A DNA stretch of 64,000 bases, from positions 1-64,000 of the forward strand of contig CAMBRQ010000003.1 of the NCBI GenBank assembly GCA_945870325.1, in the 5' to 3' direction. The translations under genes and the position numbers were made by a program. The notes below the pieces were generated by a model, which saw only the letters and a list, made by a program, of their open reading frames with translations, had not been told where the DNA came from and did no database searches. Positions 8,109 to 16,055 of this stretch are shown piece by piece. This DNA is from an uncultured Dorea sp. GTDB taxonomy: Bacteria; Bacillota; Clostridia; Lachnospirales; Lachnospiraceae. The number at the start of each line of letters is the position of its first letter. Position 1 is the first letter of the stretch.

Positions 8109-8975
8109 ATGAAAATCATAGAGTTGGCAGGAATAAAAATTGGATTCAGAGCAGAATTTGGAATTTCCTGTGATGAGAAGATGAATATGTTTTCGGTTGA
8201 AAGCAAAGAAGAAGAATGTGACTTTGTTTTTGATGTAAAATGTGGTGATTTTCCGCAGGCTACAGATAAGAAGTTGGTTTACCAGGATCCAAAAGTGTGC
8301 GTTTATGAGGGGAAAAATGTTCGGTTAAGTTACTATCGTCATCCGGCACGGGAATGGGAATTTTGTGTAATGGAGAAAGAAAGACGTGTATGGATTTATG
8401 TGCTGCCAAGATACAAGAAATACGCAGAGAATATGTGGAATTTGATAAGTAAGATTGAGTTGTCTTCTCGGCTTTTGGAAAAACAGACATTGATACTTCA
8501 TGCATCATTTATTATATATGAAGAAAGGGCGATTCTATTCACAGGACCATCGGGTATAGGAAAATCAACGCAGGCAGAATTGTGGGAAAAGAATATGAAC
8601 AGCGAAATTATTAATGGCGACCGGGTACTTATGAGGAAAAAAGGAGAATATTTATATGCATTTGGTCTTCCTTTTTCAGGTTCTTCCGGAATATGTGCCA
8701 ATAAAGAGGCTCCGATACGTGCAATTGTAATCCTGGGGCAGGGAGATACAAATTGTGTGTGCAGAATTGCAGTGGCGGAGGCAGTAAAATTCTTGTATAG
8801 TCAGGTGGCTGTGATTCGATGGAAGGAACGAGATGTTATGAAAACACTTGGATTATTGGAGGAATTAGTGATTCGGGTCCCTGTGCTAAAGTTTACGTGC
8901 AGGCCTGAAAAGGAAGCGGTGTATGCATTGAATGATTACTTTGAAAAGGAGGAAGAAAGAAGATGCGAATATTAG
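8109..8975 (+). CDS. HPr kinase-like P-loop protein (peptide-locus copy 1)
   Basis: A 288-aa protein whose C-terminal half resembles the HPr kinase/phosphorylase catalytic domain: LHASFI strand, P-loop GPSGIGKST at residues 146-154, INGDR, and a Gly-Ser-rich loop with an APIRAI strand. The N-terminal half is not the usual HPrK N-domain. HPrK-like proteins occur in RiPP clusters, for example phosphorylating the C-terminal Ser of paeninodin-type lasso peptides, so phosphorylation of a peptide is a reasonable guess. It is paralogous to the protein at 14317. The start ATG has AGGTG upstream, and its 3' end overlaps the next gene by 13 nt, implying coupling with the radical SAM enzyme. Confidence 0.8.
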   Translation: MKIIELAGIKIGFRAEFGISCDEKMNMFSVESKEEECDFVFDVKCGDFPQATDKKLVYQDPKVCVYEGKNVRLSYYRHPAREWEFCVMEKERRVWIYVLPRYKKYAENMWNLISKIELSSRLLEKQTLILHASFIIYEERAILFTGPSGIGKSTQAELWEKNMNSEIINGDRVLMRKKGEYLYAFGLPFSGSSGICANKEAPIRAIVILGQGDTNCVCRIAVAEAVKFLYSQVAVIRWKERDVMKTLGLLEELVIRVPVLKFTCRPEKEAVYALNDYFEKEEERRCEY

Positions 8976-10114
8976 AACCTCGAATGCTTCAGTATCTACA
9001 TCGTAAGGCTGGACGGGATAAGATTCCCCTGAGCGGAACGTTTGAATTATCACCCTGTTGTAATATGGATTGCAGAATGTGTTATGTGAGAAAGACCAGA
9101 GAAGAGGTAGAAGCGCAGGGTGGCGAAATACCGATGGAGTCCTGGCTTGAAATAGCGGAAGAATGCAGGAAGGCCGGAATGTTATTTTTGCTTTTGACTG
9201 GTGGAGAGCCTTTTCTATATAAGGGATTCCGGGAACTATATATGGAACTGAGTAAGATGGGGTTTTTAATCAGCATTAATACGAATGGAACAATGATTAC
9301 AGAAGAAACAGTGAACTGGCTCAGACAAGTCCCACCGATAAGGGTTAATATGACACTTTATGGAGCGGAAAATGAAACATATCGTAGATTGTGCCGCAAT
9401 CCTAACGGTTTCGATCAGACAGTGCATGCAGCAAAACTTCTAAAAGAGGCAGGGATATCAGTTAAATTTAATGCCAGCATGACGCCGTACAATATTGAGG
9501 ATCTGGAAGGAATATATGAGATTGCGGAAGATTTGAATATATATGTGCAGGCAGCAGCTTATATGTTTCCGCCGATGAGGCGGGATGAAAGTTTGTCAGG
9601 GCAGGGGGACCGTTTCAGTCCTGAAGAGGCGGCCAGATATCAAGTTAAAATAGATAAATTACGTCTGACGATGGATGAGTTCAAGAAGCGGGCCGAAACT
9701 ATGAAAGCAAATCATCTGGAGGATTTGGCAGAAGAAGAGGAATGGGAGCGGGATATGAGAGAACCGCTTGGATGCAGAGCGGGAAAGAGTGCCTTCTGGA
9801 TTAACTGGAAAGGAGAAATGTCTGCCTGCGGTATTATGCCATATCCCATTACATATCCTTTTCGTGATGGATTTGTGGATGCATGGCAGATGTTGGTCGA
9901 AAAAACCAGAGAACTTTATATGCCGCCGGCATGTGTGAAGTGCAGAAGAAGAAAGGTATGTCATGTGTGTGGAGCATCCGCTTATACAGAAACGGGAACC
10001 TTTGGTAAAGTACCGCAATACGTGTGTGAAATGACTGAGCATTTAATACGTTTTACAGAAGAAGAACTTGCGGTGCAGATTCAGAGCAGTAGTGAGGGAT
10101 TACAATTACAATAA
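8963..10114 (+). CDS. Radical SAM/SPASM peptide maturase-like protein 1
   Basis: A 383-aa radical SAM enzyme with the 4Fe-4S SAM motif C33-x3-C37-x2-C40 (CNMDCRMC), the GGEP motif (LLTGGEPFLY) and INTNGT. The C-terminal SPASM-type Cys set (GCRAGKS, SACG, CVKCRRRKVCHVCGA, YVCEM) would bind auxiliary Fe-S clusters. SPASM enzymes such as AlbA, PqqE and MftC modify ribosomal peptides through thioether or C-C bonds. It is immediately downstream of precursor A and the HPr-kinase-like gene and is paralogous to those at 16532 and 17664. No RRE domain is obvious at its N-terminus, so the PqqD-like protein at 14036 may present the substrate. Confidence 0.92.
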   Translation: MRILEPRMLQYLHRKAGRDKIPLSGTFELSPCCNMDCRMCYVRKTREEVEAQGGEIPMESWLEIAEECRKAGMLFLLLTGGEPFLYKGFRELYMELSKMGFLISINTNGTMITEETVNWLRQVPPIRVNMTLYGAENETYRRLCRNPNGFDQTVHAAKLLKEAGISVKFNASMTPYNIEDLEGIYEIAEDLNIYVQAAAYMFPPMRRDESLSGQGDRFSPEEAARYQVKIDKLRLTMDEFKKRAETMKANHLEDLAEEEEWERDMREPLGCRAGKSAFWINWKGEMSACGIMPYPITYPFRDGFVDAWQMLVEKTRELYMPPACVKCRRRKVCHVCGASAYTETGTFGKVPQYVCEMTEHLIRFTEEELAVQIQSSSEGLQLQ

Positions 10115-10140
10115 ATGTTATATTTGATAATGCCTGATTC

Positions 10141-10169
10141 TTGTATCTTACTTGTTTTTTTGCTATAGT
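10141..10169 (+). promoter_or_regulatory. Probable sigma-A promoter for the 10233-15762 operon
   Basis: TTGTAT (10141-10146), a 17-bp spacer and TATAGT (10164-10169) precede the operon by 64 nt. The match is moderate in the -35 box. It gives the kinase/PqqD operon its own start independent of the invertible promoter. Confidence 0.55.
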
Positions 10170-10232
10170 AAAAAGGGTTATTCCGTAAACGTATCAATAT
10201 TTTCAAAGGATAGAGTAAAAGAGGTACCATAG

Positions 10233-11030
10233 ATGAAGAAGTTAAAAGTATTCAGTATACTACTATTGTTCCTGTCGACAGGCGCATTTATAGCATACCA
10301 GGCGTACACGCGCGTTGTCCAGGATAAGACACCGCCCGTTGTCACGTGTGACAGCGAGGAACTTACCGTCAGCGTAGGGGCAACGGATGAAGATCTGCTG
10401 AAAGGTGTGACGGCGAAGGACAAGCGTTCCGGGGATGTGAGTGATACGCTGGTGATCGAGAGCATGTCCGCATTCACGGATGAGGGAACGAGGGTCATTA
10501 CATATGCAGCGGTTGATAAGAGCATGAATGTGGGAAGATGCGAACGGACGCTGGTGTATGAAGATTATCAGAAGCCGGTGTTCCATATGAGTGCGCCGCT
10601 CTGCTATAAAGTGGGTTCTGATATTAATATTATGGCAGGGATAACGGCAGACAGCGTGCTGGATGGTTCGCTTACATCTAATATTAAGTATTCGCTGGAG
10701 AATACGGTGAATACGATGACTGCCGGCAGTTATCCGGTAGAGTTCCGCGTGATGGACAGCGGCGGCAGCACCGTATATTTGAATACGCAGATTGAGATAT
10801 ATGACAGAACTTACGCGGGAATAGAAGTAACGTTGAGTGATTATCTGGTCTACGTGGCGAAGGGGCAGGGATTCGATCCGGCGGCATATTATGCAGGAGC
10901 AGACAGAGAAGGGGAACTTAGTATCGAATCCAATGTGAATACAGAAGAGGCAGGTACATATTATGTGGATTACATCGTGAATGGAATGGGAGCCAGCGGA
11001 AAGAGCCGTCTGGTTGTTGTGGTACAATAG
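10233..11030 (+). CDS. Membrane-anchored Ig-like (DUF5011-type) envelope protein 1
   Basis: A 265-aa protein with an N-terminal hydrophobic anchor (residues about 4-24) and extracellular Ig-like repeats of the DUF5011 kind, recognisable from DKTPPVV, V-x-A-x-D, GDVSDTL and AVDKSMNVG patterns. It leads the operon with the Wzz/BY-kinases (33 bp to the next gene) and has a paralogue at 21567 in front of the second kinase pair. Repeated linkage to Wzz/BY-kinase genes suggests an extracellular partner of that complex, for example a scaffold or a polymer-binding subunit. There is no lipobox Cys, so the anchor is probably uncleaved. Ribosome site AGAGGT. Confidence 0.75.
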   Translation: MKKLKVFSILLLFLSTGAFIAYQAYTRVVQDKTPPVVTCDSEELTVSVGATDEDLLKGVTAKDKRSGDVSDTLVIESMSAFTDEGTRVITYAAVDKSMNVGRCERTLVYEDYQKPVFHMSAPLCYKVGSDINIMAGITADSVLDGSLTSNIKYSLENTVNTMTAGSYPVEFRVMDSGGSTVYLNTQIEIYDRTYAGIEVTLSDYLVYVAKGQGFDPAAYYAGADREGELSIESNVNTEEAGTYYVDYIVNGMGASGKSRLVVVVQ

Positions 11031-11063
11031 GCGGTGTAAGAGGGATTAGAAAGGTTAGAGAGC

Positions 11064-12629
11064 ATGGAGAAGGAATTGCAGAAAAAGCAGATGGAGGATG
11101 TCTATAATATTATCCACGATGTACTGAAGAACTGGTGGGTGATTCTGTGCATTGCGATATCGGCAGCATTTTTGACTTATATTGGTTCTTCCATCTTATA
11201 TCATCCGACATATACTTCCAGTACTACGTTTGTAGTGTCCGCAAAAGGAAGCAGTACCGGAGCATATGCGAATCAGAGTAAGACGCAGAAACTGACGGAT
11301 ACATTCCAGTCGGTGATGGATAGTCAGATCCTGAAGAAGAAGGTGGCAGAGTCTCTGGAGATGGAGACATTCCCGGGTACGGTGGAGATCGCTGTTGTAC
11401 CGGAGACGAATCTTCTGACGGTATCAGTGACCAGCGATTCTTCGGATATCTCGTTCAAATTGCTGGACAGTATGCTGGAGAATTATCAGGAAGTATCGAA
11501 GAACGTATTAGGAGAAGTGGTATTGGAAGTGTTCGAAGAGCCGAACTTCCCTTCTGCTCCGAATGAATCTTTTCATGGGAAAGACATGATGAAGAAGGGA
11601 TTCCTGGCAGGTGCGCTGGTGATGGTGGTTCTGCTTGGCGTGATGTCTTATCTGAAAGATAGTGTAAAGAGCGAGGACGATGTGGAGGAGAAGTTGGATA
11701 CGACGCTGTTCGGCGTACTGAGCCATGAGCCAACCTATCGGAATCTTAAGGCACGTATTAAGAGGCAGAAGAAGCGGATGCTGATTACAGAACTGGCGGT
11801 TAGTTTCGGATTCGTGGAGACGGTGAAGAAGATGCGTACGAAGCTTCTCTATAAGAGCGGCAAGGATGGATGCAAAGTACTTCTTGTTACCAGTACTGCT
11901 AAGAATGAAGGCAAGACAACCGTTGCGGCGAACCTTGCTCTGGCGATGGCGCAGAGAGGGAAGAATATCCTGCTGATCGAAGGAGACTTAAGGAAGACCG
12001 GGCTGGCAGAGTTCCTGGGAGTTGCGGTTCCTAAGGGCGCAGGGCTTGGAGAGAATCTCGCTTCGCAGGGTGATCTGGAGAACATGGTATTCCAGATGGA
12101 GGGAACAACATTGCACTTGCTGGTTAATAGCGTTGCACACCCGAGGTCTACGGAATTCCTGGCATCTAAGAAGTTCGAGGATTTCCTGAAAGCCATGAAG
12201 TCAAAGATGGACTTTGTTATTATAGATGGTCCGGCGGCAAAAGGACGCGCGGATGCGGAGGTGCTGGCACGCAAGGCAGATTGCTCGTTGCTGGTAGTGA
12301 AGCAGAATTTCTCCAAAGTTCCATATATTAATGACATGATTGATATGCTGAATAGTTATGGAAATGGCGTGGCAGGATGTGTCTTCAATGATGTATTCAC
12401 TGGCGGTTCTGTAATAAGTTCAGGTTATGGCTATGGTTATGGCTACGGTTATGGTTACGGAAGATACCGGTATGGTAAATATTATGGCTACGGAAAGTAT
12501 CAGTCTTACTATTATAACCGCAGGGATCGTGCAGAGAAGACAGAGAAGGCGGCAGCGGACAAGGCGGTAGCAGGCAAGACAGACAGGACTACTGTAGGTA
12601 AGGCGGTAGCAGAGAATAAAGAGGAGTAA
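11064..12629 (+). CDS. Wzz-type chain-length/BY-kinase fusion 1 (degenerate ATP site, Tyr-rich tail)
   Basis: A 521-aa protein with an N-terminal Wzz domain (TM about 28-48, second TM about 176-195) fused to a cytoplasmic bacterial tyrosine kinase domain (about 230-455). Walker A is KNEGKTT (K284), but Walker A' reads IEGDLR with Glu306 where Asp is normal, and Walker B is IIDGPAA instead of IIDTPPAG. The tail after about residue 455 is a dense YG/YGRYRYGKYYGYG array, the usual autophosphorylated Tyr cluster, followed by an Ala/Lys-rich low-complexity end. This suggests a substrate-like partner of the kinase encoded 3 bp downstream. BY-kinases normally regulate exopolysaccharide length; none is encoded nearby. 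Confidence 0.9.
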   Translation: MEKELQKKQMEDVYNIIHDVLKNWWVILCIAISAAFLTYIGSSILYHPTYTSSTTFVVSAKGSSTGAYANQSKTQKLTDTFQSVMDSQILKKKVAESLEMETFPGTVEIAVVPETNLLTVSVTSDSSDISFKLLDSMLENYQEVSKNVLGEVVLEVFEEPNFPSAPNESFHGKDMMKKGFLAGALVMVVLLGVMSYLKDSVKSEDDVEEKLDTTLFGVLSHEPTYRNLKARIKRQKKRMLITELAVSFGFVETVKKMRTKLLYKSGKDGCKVLLVTSTAKNEGKTTVAANLALAMAQRGKNILLIEGDLRKTGLAEFLGVAVPKGAGLGENLASQGDLENMVFQMEGTTLHLLVNSVAHPRSTEFLASKKFEDFLKAMKSKMDFVIIDGPAAKGRADAEVLARKADCSLLVVKQNFSKVPYINDMIDMLNSYGNGVAGCVFNDVFTGGSVISSGYGYGYGYGYGYGRYRYGKYYGYGKYQSYYYNRRDRAEKTEKAAADKAVAGKTDRTTVGKAVAENKEE

Positions 12630-12632
12630 AGC

Positions 12633-14030
12633 ATGAGTGATCAGGAGAAAGTTGTCAAGGAAAAGGACCAGGAACAGGGTCTGATAGACATTACTGAATT
12701 AGTGGTCGATTACTTCAGGATATTTCGCAGGATGTGGGCATGGATTCTGATTCTGACGATATTGGGCGCGGCAGCCTTCTATGTCAGGGCCAGAATACAG
12801 TATACGCCGAGGTATACGGCTTCAGCAACATTTACCATTAATATCCAGAGAGAACAGCAGAACCTGGGGGAGACAGGGACGTCAACCTACTTCGATAATG
12901 CGACTGCGGAACAGATGGCGAAGACATTTCCCTATATATTGACAAGTGGCGTGCTGAAGCGGAAAGTTGCCAAAGATATGGGGGTAAATGCAGTTACAGG
13001 CAGTATTGAAGCGAAGGTTGCGGAGAATACCAACCTGCTCACGATCTCGGTAACGGATCGTGATGCCGGAATGGCATATGCGACACTTCAGGCGGTCGTA
13101 GAGAATTATCCTGAGATATCGGAAGTGATCGTAGGTAAGACGAATATGGAGATGCTGGATGAGACAGGGATTCCGCCTGAACCGGATAATCCGAAGGCAT
13201 TCGCTCGCAACGCCGAGAAGGGGGCAGTGCTTGGATTCCTTCTGGGAGCCCTGTGGTCAGGAATACTGGTGATTACCCGAAGGACCATTCGCAAGGAGGA
13301 AGATGTTCATAGATGGATGCATACTAGATGTCTGGGTACCTTGCCTGAGATCAAGAAAAAGAGAAGGTCGAAGAATAATCGCTCTGAACAGACCAGGCTG
13401 GTACTGACAGAGCCTAAGATAGAAGAGGCGTTACAGGAGCCGCTTAGAATTATTCGAAATAAGATCGAGTATCACGCACATGAATATAACAGGAAGACAT
13501 TCTTAGTCTCTAGTGCCCTTGCCGGAGAAGGCAAGAGTACCGTTGCGGTGAATCTGGCGCTGTCACTTGCACAGACGGGGCAGAAGGTAGTGCTGATTGA
13601 CTGCGACTTAAGGCATCCTTCAGATCGGCAGATATTAGGGCTTGAATCCGGTGTGGGACTTGGAGAAGTCTTGGAACGCAAGGCGAAACTTCAGGATTGC
13701 CTGATGTGGTCGAAGACACTGGGGCTTGATAAGAACATGCAGTTCATGTTCCTTCCGGGAGGCGAATCCATGGATGATGGTTCTGAACTTCTTGGTTCAG
13801 AGCGTATGAAGGGAATTATACGGAAGATGGAAGAGTGGGCAGATTATGTCATTCTTGACAGTGCCCCTGCAGGACTGCTTACCGATGCGGTGGTACTTGC
13901 CCAGTATGCGGACGGAGCAATCTTTGTAGTGAGGAAGGATTTCGCCAGGGTGGATCATATCATGGATGGAATGGAGCACTTGGCGGAGAGCCGGATACAG
14001 ATTGTGGGCGGAATATTGAATGGGGTGTAA
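12633..14030 (+). CDS. Wzz-type/BY-kinase fusion 2 (canonical ATP site, no Tyr tail)
   Basis: A 465-aa Wzz/BY-kinase fusion with two TM segments around the Wzz domain. Its kinase core has canonical motifs: Walker A GEGKSTVA, Walker A' LIDCDLR and Walker B VILDSAPAG. It ends directly after the core (GGILNGV) with no Tyr cluster, the opposite of its neighbour. GAGGAG provides the ribosome site and the PqqD-like gene starts 5 bp after its stop. Organisation in one operon with RiPP-type genes (14036-15762) is the unusual point. Localisation: inner membrane with cytoplasmic kinase. Confidence 0.9.
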   Translation: MSDQEKVVKEKDQEQGLIDITELVVDYFRIFRRMWAWILILTILGAAAFYVRARIQYTPRYTASATFTINIQREQQNLGETGTSTYFDNATAEQMAKTFPYILTSGVLKRKVAKDMGVNAVTGSIEAKVAENTNLLTISVTDRDAGMAYATLQAVVENYPEISEVIVGKTNMEMLDETGIPPEPDNPKAFARNAEKGAVLGFLLGALWSGILVITRRTIRKEEDVHRWMHTRCLGTLPEIKKKRRSKNNRSEQTRLVLTEPKIEEALQEPLRIIRNKIEYHAHEYNRKTFLVSSALAGEGKSTVAVNLALSLAQTGQKVVLIDCDLRHPSDRQILGLESGVGLGEVLERKAKLQDCLMWSKTLGLDKNMQFMFLPGGESMDDGSELLGSERMKGIIRKMEEWADYVILDSAPAGLLTDAVVLAQYADGAIFVVRKDFARVDHIMDGMEHLAESRIQIVGGILNGV

Positions 14031-14035
14031 GAACG

Positions 14036-14323
14036 ATGAAGATAGTCAAGGAATTTATATTAAGAGAGATTGCCGGAGAGTATGTGCTGGTGCCGACAGG
14101 GGCGACCACGCAGGAGTTCAATGGATTGATTACATTAAGCGAGACTGCGAAGTTCATATGGGAGCATATGGAAGAGGCAGACAGTCTTGAGGAGATGATT
14201 CAGTTGCTGCTGGACAATTACGAGATCGATGAAGAGACGGCGAAGCGAGATGCAATTGAGTTCATCAGCCAACTTCTGAATGCCGGATTCGTAGAGTGCA
14301 GCAGGGAAGATCGGACGTGGTAA
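14036..14323 (+). CDS. PqqD-family peptide-binding chaperone (stand-alone RRE)
   Basis: A 95-aa protein with the PqqD fold signature: REIAGEYVLVPTG, an FNGLITLSETAKFIWEHM helix, a central acidic helix (SLEEMIQLLLDNY) and a final helix ending in LLNAGFVE. PqqD proteins are stand-alone RiPP recognition elements that bind leader peptides and deliver them to radical SAM/SPASM partners such as PqqE. Its likely clients are the peptides at 7774 and 16056, and its partners the SPASM enzymes. It overlaps the next gene. Similar PqqD/HPr-kinase pairs occur in lasso-peptide-like clusters, but no lasso cyclase (asparagine-synthetase-like B or C protein) is present here. Confidence 0.9.
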   Translation: MKIVKEFILREIAGEYVLVPTGATTQEFNGLITLSETAKFIWEHMEEADSLEEMIQLLLDNYEIDEETAKRDAIEFISQLLNAGFVECSREDRTW

Positions 14324-15291
14324 GGAAGATGGAGTCGAATGTGTATAGATTCGGTCATGTAGATATCAGACTTGTAATGCCTGAGGGCATGCCTAGACCG
14401 GAGAACCTGGCAAAGTTTCTTGCGGATGATACTGTGAACTTGTTTTGTGAAGGGAAAGAGGTTGGCGGCAGTCAGAAAGATAATATTACCGATGAGAAAG
14501 TTGAATTACAAGAAAGAAAACCGATGGTCTATACTTTGGAATATGCAGATCACATGACCGATATTATGGCGGAAGTCACTGGAAAACAGGTGGGAAATGG
14601 AATCATTGTCAGAGAGAATCTGCGTGTATTCCAGACAGAAGCCGGAGAATGCAGATGCATCTATTTCTTCGGAGCCGATATGCCATATGCGGTAAGCATG
14701 CAGAAAGGCGGAGCAGATTACCATGTATGGGTTGACAAGGGTGTGGAAGAGATGCTGGCATATGATACGGTATTTATAGCCATGCTTAGCCTGGAAAAGC
14801 ATATGATACAGAATGGTGCCATGATTCTGCATTCTGCTTATATGTGTTATAAGGATTCTGCGGTTTTGTTCTCTGCGCCATCAGAGGTTGGAAAGTCCAC
14901 CCAGGCATCTCTGTGGGAGAAGTACCGAGGAACCCGCACAATTAATGGAGACCGCTCATTACTGATCCGTGGGGAGAATGGCTGGTATGCGTATGGCTGG
15001 CCCGTGTGTGGGAGTTCGGAAGTTTGCAATAATGAGGCGTACCCGATCCGGGCAATCGTAATGCTGAAACAGGCGAAGATAAATCGTGCGTATCCAATCA
15101 AAGGATTTCAGGCTGTACGGGAGATTATGGAGCAGATTACGATCAATTCCTGGGACGGCGCTTTCCAGATGCGAGTTATGGATAATCTGGAACAATTAAT
15201 TCAGGAAGTGCCAATCTATAGATTAGAGTGTGATATATCAGAACAGGCAGTAGAATGTCTGGAACAGTTGCTGACGGTGGGAGAGGAATAG
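14317..15291 (+). CDS. HPr kinase-like P-loop protein (copy 2)
   Basis: A roughly 324-aa paralogue of the protein at 8109. It has LHSAYMCY, P-loop APSEVGKST (residues about 187-195, with Glu replacing the second Gly of the canonical loop), TINGDRS, CGSSEVCNN and YPIRAIVML. The start is uncertain: GTG 14317 has AGGGAAG at good distance, while ATG 14329 and an upstream GTG at 14296 are also in frame. It overlaps the PqqD gene end. Position between PqqD and a signal-peptidase-like protein supports a role in tailoring or activating the peptide. True HPr kinase function is unlikely because the N-terminal half differs. Confidence 0.8.
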   Translation: MVRKMESNVYRFGHVDIRLVMPEGMPRPENLAKFLADDTVNLFCEGKEVGGSQKDNITDEKVELQERKPMVYTLEYADHMTDIMAEVTGKQVGNGIIVRENLRVFQTEAGECRCIYFFGADMPYAVSMQKGGADYHVWVDKGVEEMLAYDTVFIAMLSLEKHMIQNGAMILHSAYMCYKDSAVLFSAPSEVGKSTQASLWEKYRGTRTINGDRSLLIRGENGWYAYGWPVCGSSEVCNNEAYPIRAIVMLKQAKINRAYPIKGFQAVREIMEQITINSWDGAFQMRVMDNLEQLIQEVPIYRLECDISEQAVECLEQLLTVGEE

Positions 15292-15306
15292 AGAGGGATA
15301 GAGAGA

Positions 15307-15762
15307 ATGAAAGTAGTAGATACCCGAGAATATGTATCGATGTTAAGGGAACTGACGGAGGAAGGAAAAGAAGTCAGTATGATAATTGCAGGTAACAGTA
15401 TGTCTCCGTTCCTGATTCATGAGCGGGATTCCATCTGCTTCAAGAAACCAGACCGGAAACTTAAGAAAGGCGATATGGTATTCTATCAGCGCCCGAATGG
15501 TCAGTACATTATGCACCGTATATGCAGAGTTAAGCCGGAAGGGTATTATATTGTTGGTGATGCACAGCAGGAGATAGAGGGGCCTGTGTCGGAGGAACAG
15601 ATATTCGCAGTGATAACCCGGGTCAACCGTAAAGGAAAATGGATCGGGCCTGGGGATTTCTGGTGGGAGTTCTTCGAGCATGTGTGGGTGAATATTGTGC
15701 CGATTCGCCGATTCGCAGTGCGATTGTATGGGTATGTGTATAGAAATAGAAAAAATGTGTAA
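15307..15762 (+). CDS. S24/S26 signal-peptidase-like protein
   Basis: A 151-aa protein with the Ser motif IIAGNSMSPFL and a downstream YIMHRICRV strand, then GDAQQ. This is the Ser/His arrangement of S24/S26-like or Sec11-type enzymes rather than the Ser/Lys dyad of LepB. There is no clear N-terminal anchor, but the C-terminus has a hydrophobic/aromatic stretch (WWEFFEHVWVNIVPI). It is the last gene of the PqqD/HPrK operon (15-bp gap). Both candidate precursors end their leader in V-A-A or V-A-G, which satisfies the signal peptidase -3/-1 rule, so this is the best candidate for leader removal. That link is inference. Confidence 0.8.
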   Translation: MKVVDTREYVSMLRELTEEGKEVSMIIAGNSMSPFLIHERDSICFKKPDRKLKKGDMVFYQRPNGQYIMHRICRVKPEGYYIVGDAQQEIEGPVSEEQIFAVITRVNRKGKWIGPGDFWWEFFEHVWVNIVPIRRFAVRLYGYVYRNRKNV

Positions 15763-15922
15763 CAGTTCAGCCCGCGCCATTCGCAAAACGCATCTACGAT
15801 GCTTCTCCGCTGCTACGCAGCTATTTTTGCTCATAAAATGGCGCTCCGCTCATAAGTCGGATCGTGTGTTCATTCATGCAAGCATGATTCACCCACAATC
15901 CGGCTTATGGCTGAACTGTTAC
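15759..15922. repeat. 164-bp structured intergenic element bounded by 14-bp inverted repeats
   Basis: Exact inverted termini (GTAACAGTTCAGCC at 15759-15772 and its complement at 15909-15922) enclose further nested pairs, e.g. GCGCCAT/ATGGCGC and CATAAG..CGGAT/ATCCG..CTTATG. The left terminus contains the stop codon of the peptidase gene. It may be a MITE-like insertion or a folded RNA. No coding potential of note. Confidence 0.65.
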
Positions 15923-15951
15923 AAAAATGTTGATAAAAATGTATAAAAGAC

Positions 15952-15980
15952 TTGACTTTAGAAGAAAAAGAGGCTATTCT
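15952..15980 (+). promoter_or_regulatory. Sigma-A promoter for precursor B
   Basis: TTGACT (15952-15957), a 17-bp spacer and TATTCT (15975-15980) lie 75 nt before the precursor start. This gives the second peptide its own transcript. Confidence 0.7.
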
Positions 15981-16055
15981 TAAACAGTAACCGATTGTGG
16001 ATAACTTTTTGGAATTGTTCAAAAAGTGTGGATAGAATAAGGGAGTGAAAGGGCA

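Noticed and set aside
10263..11027. 254-codon open frame on the minus strand
   Set aside because: It lies entirely antisense to the Ig-like anchored protein gene and reads as low-information His/Ile/Cys-rich sequence without a ribosome site.
14036..15291. Lasso peptide cluster (PqqD and HPr-kinase-like pair)
   Set aside because: No asparagine-synthetase-like cyclase or transglutaminase-like protease is present. Both peptides are long and Cys-containing and lie beside radical SAM enzymes.
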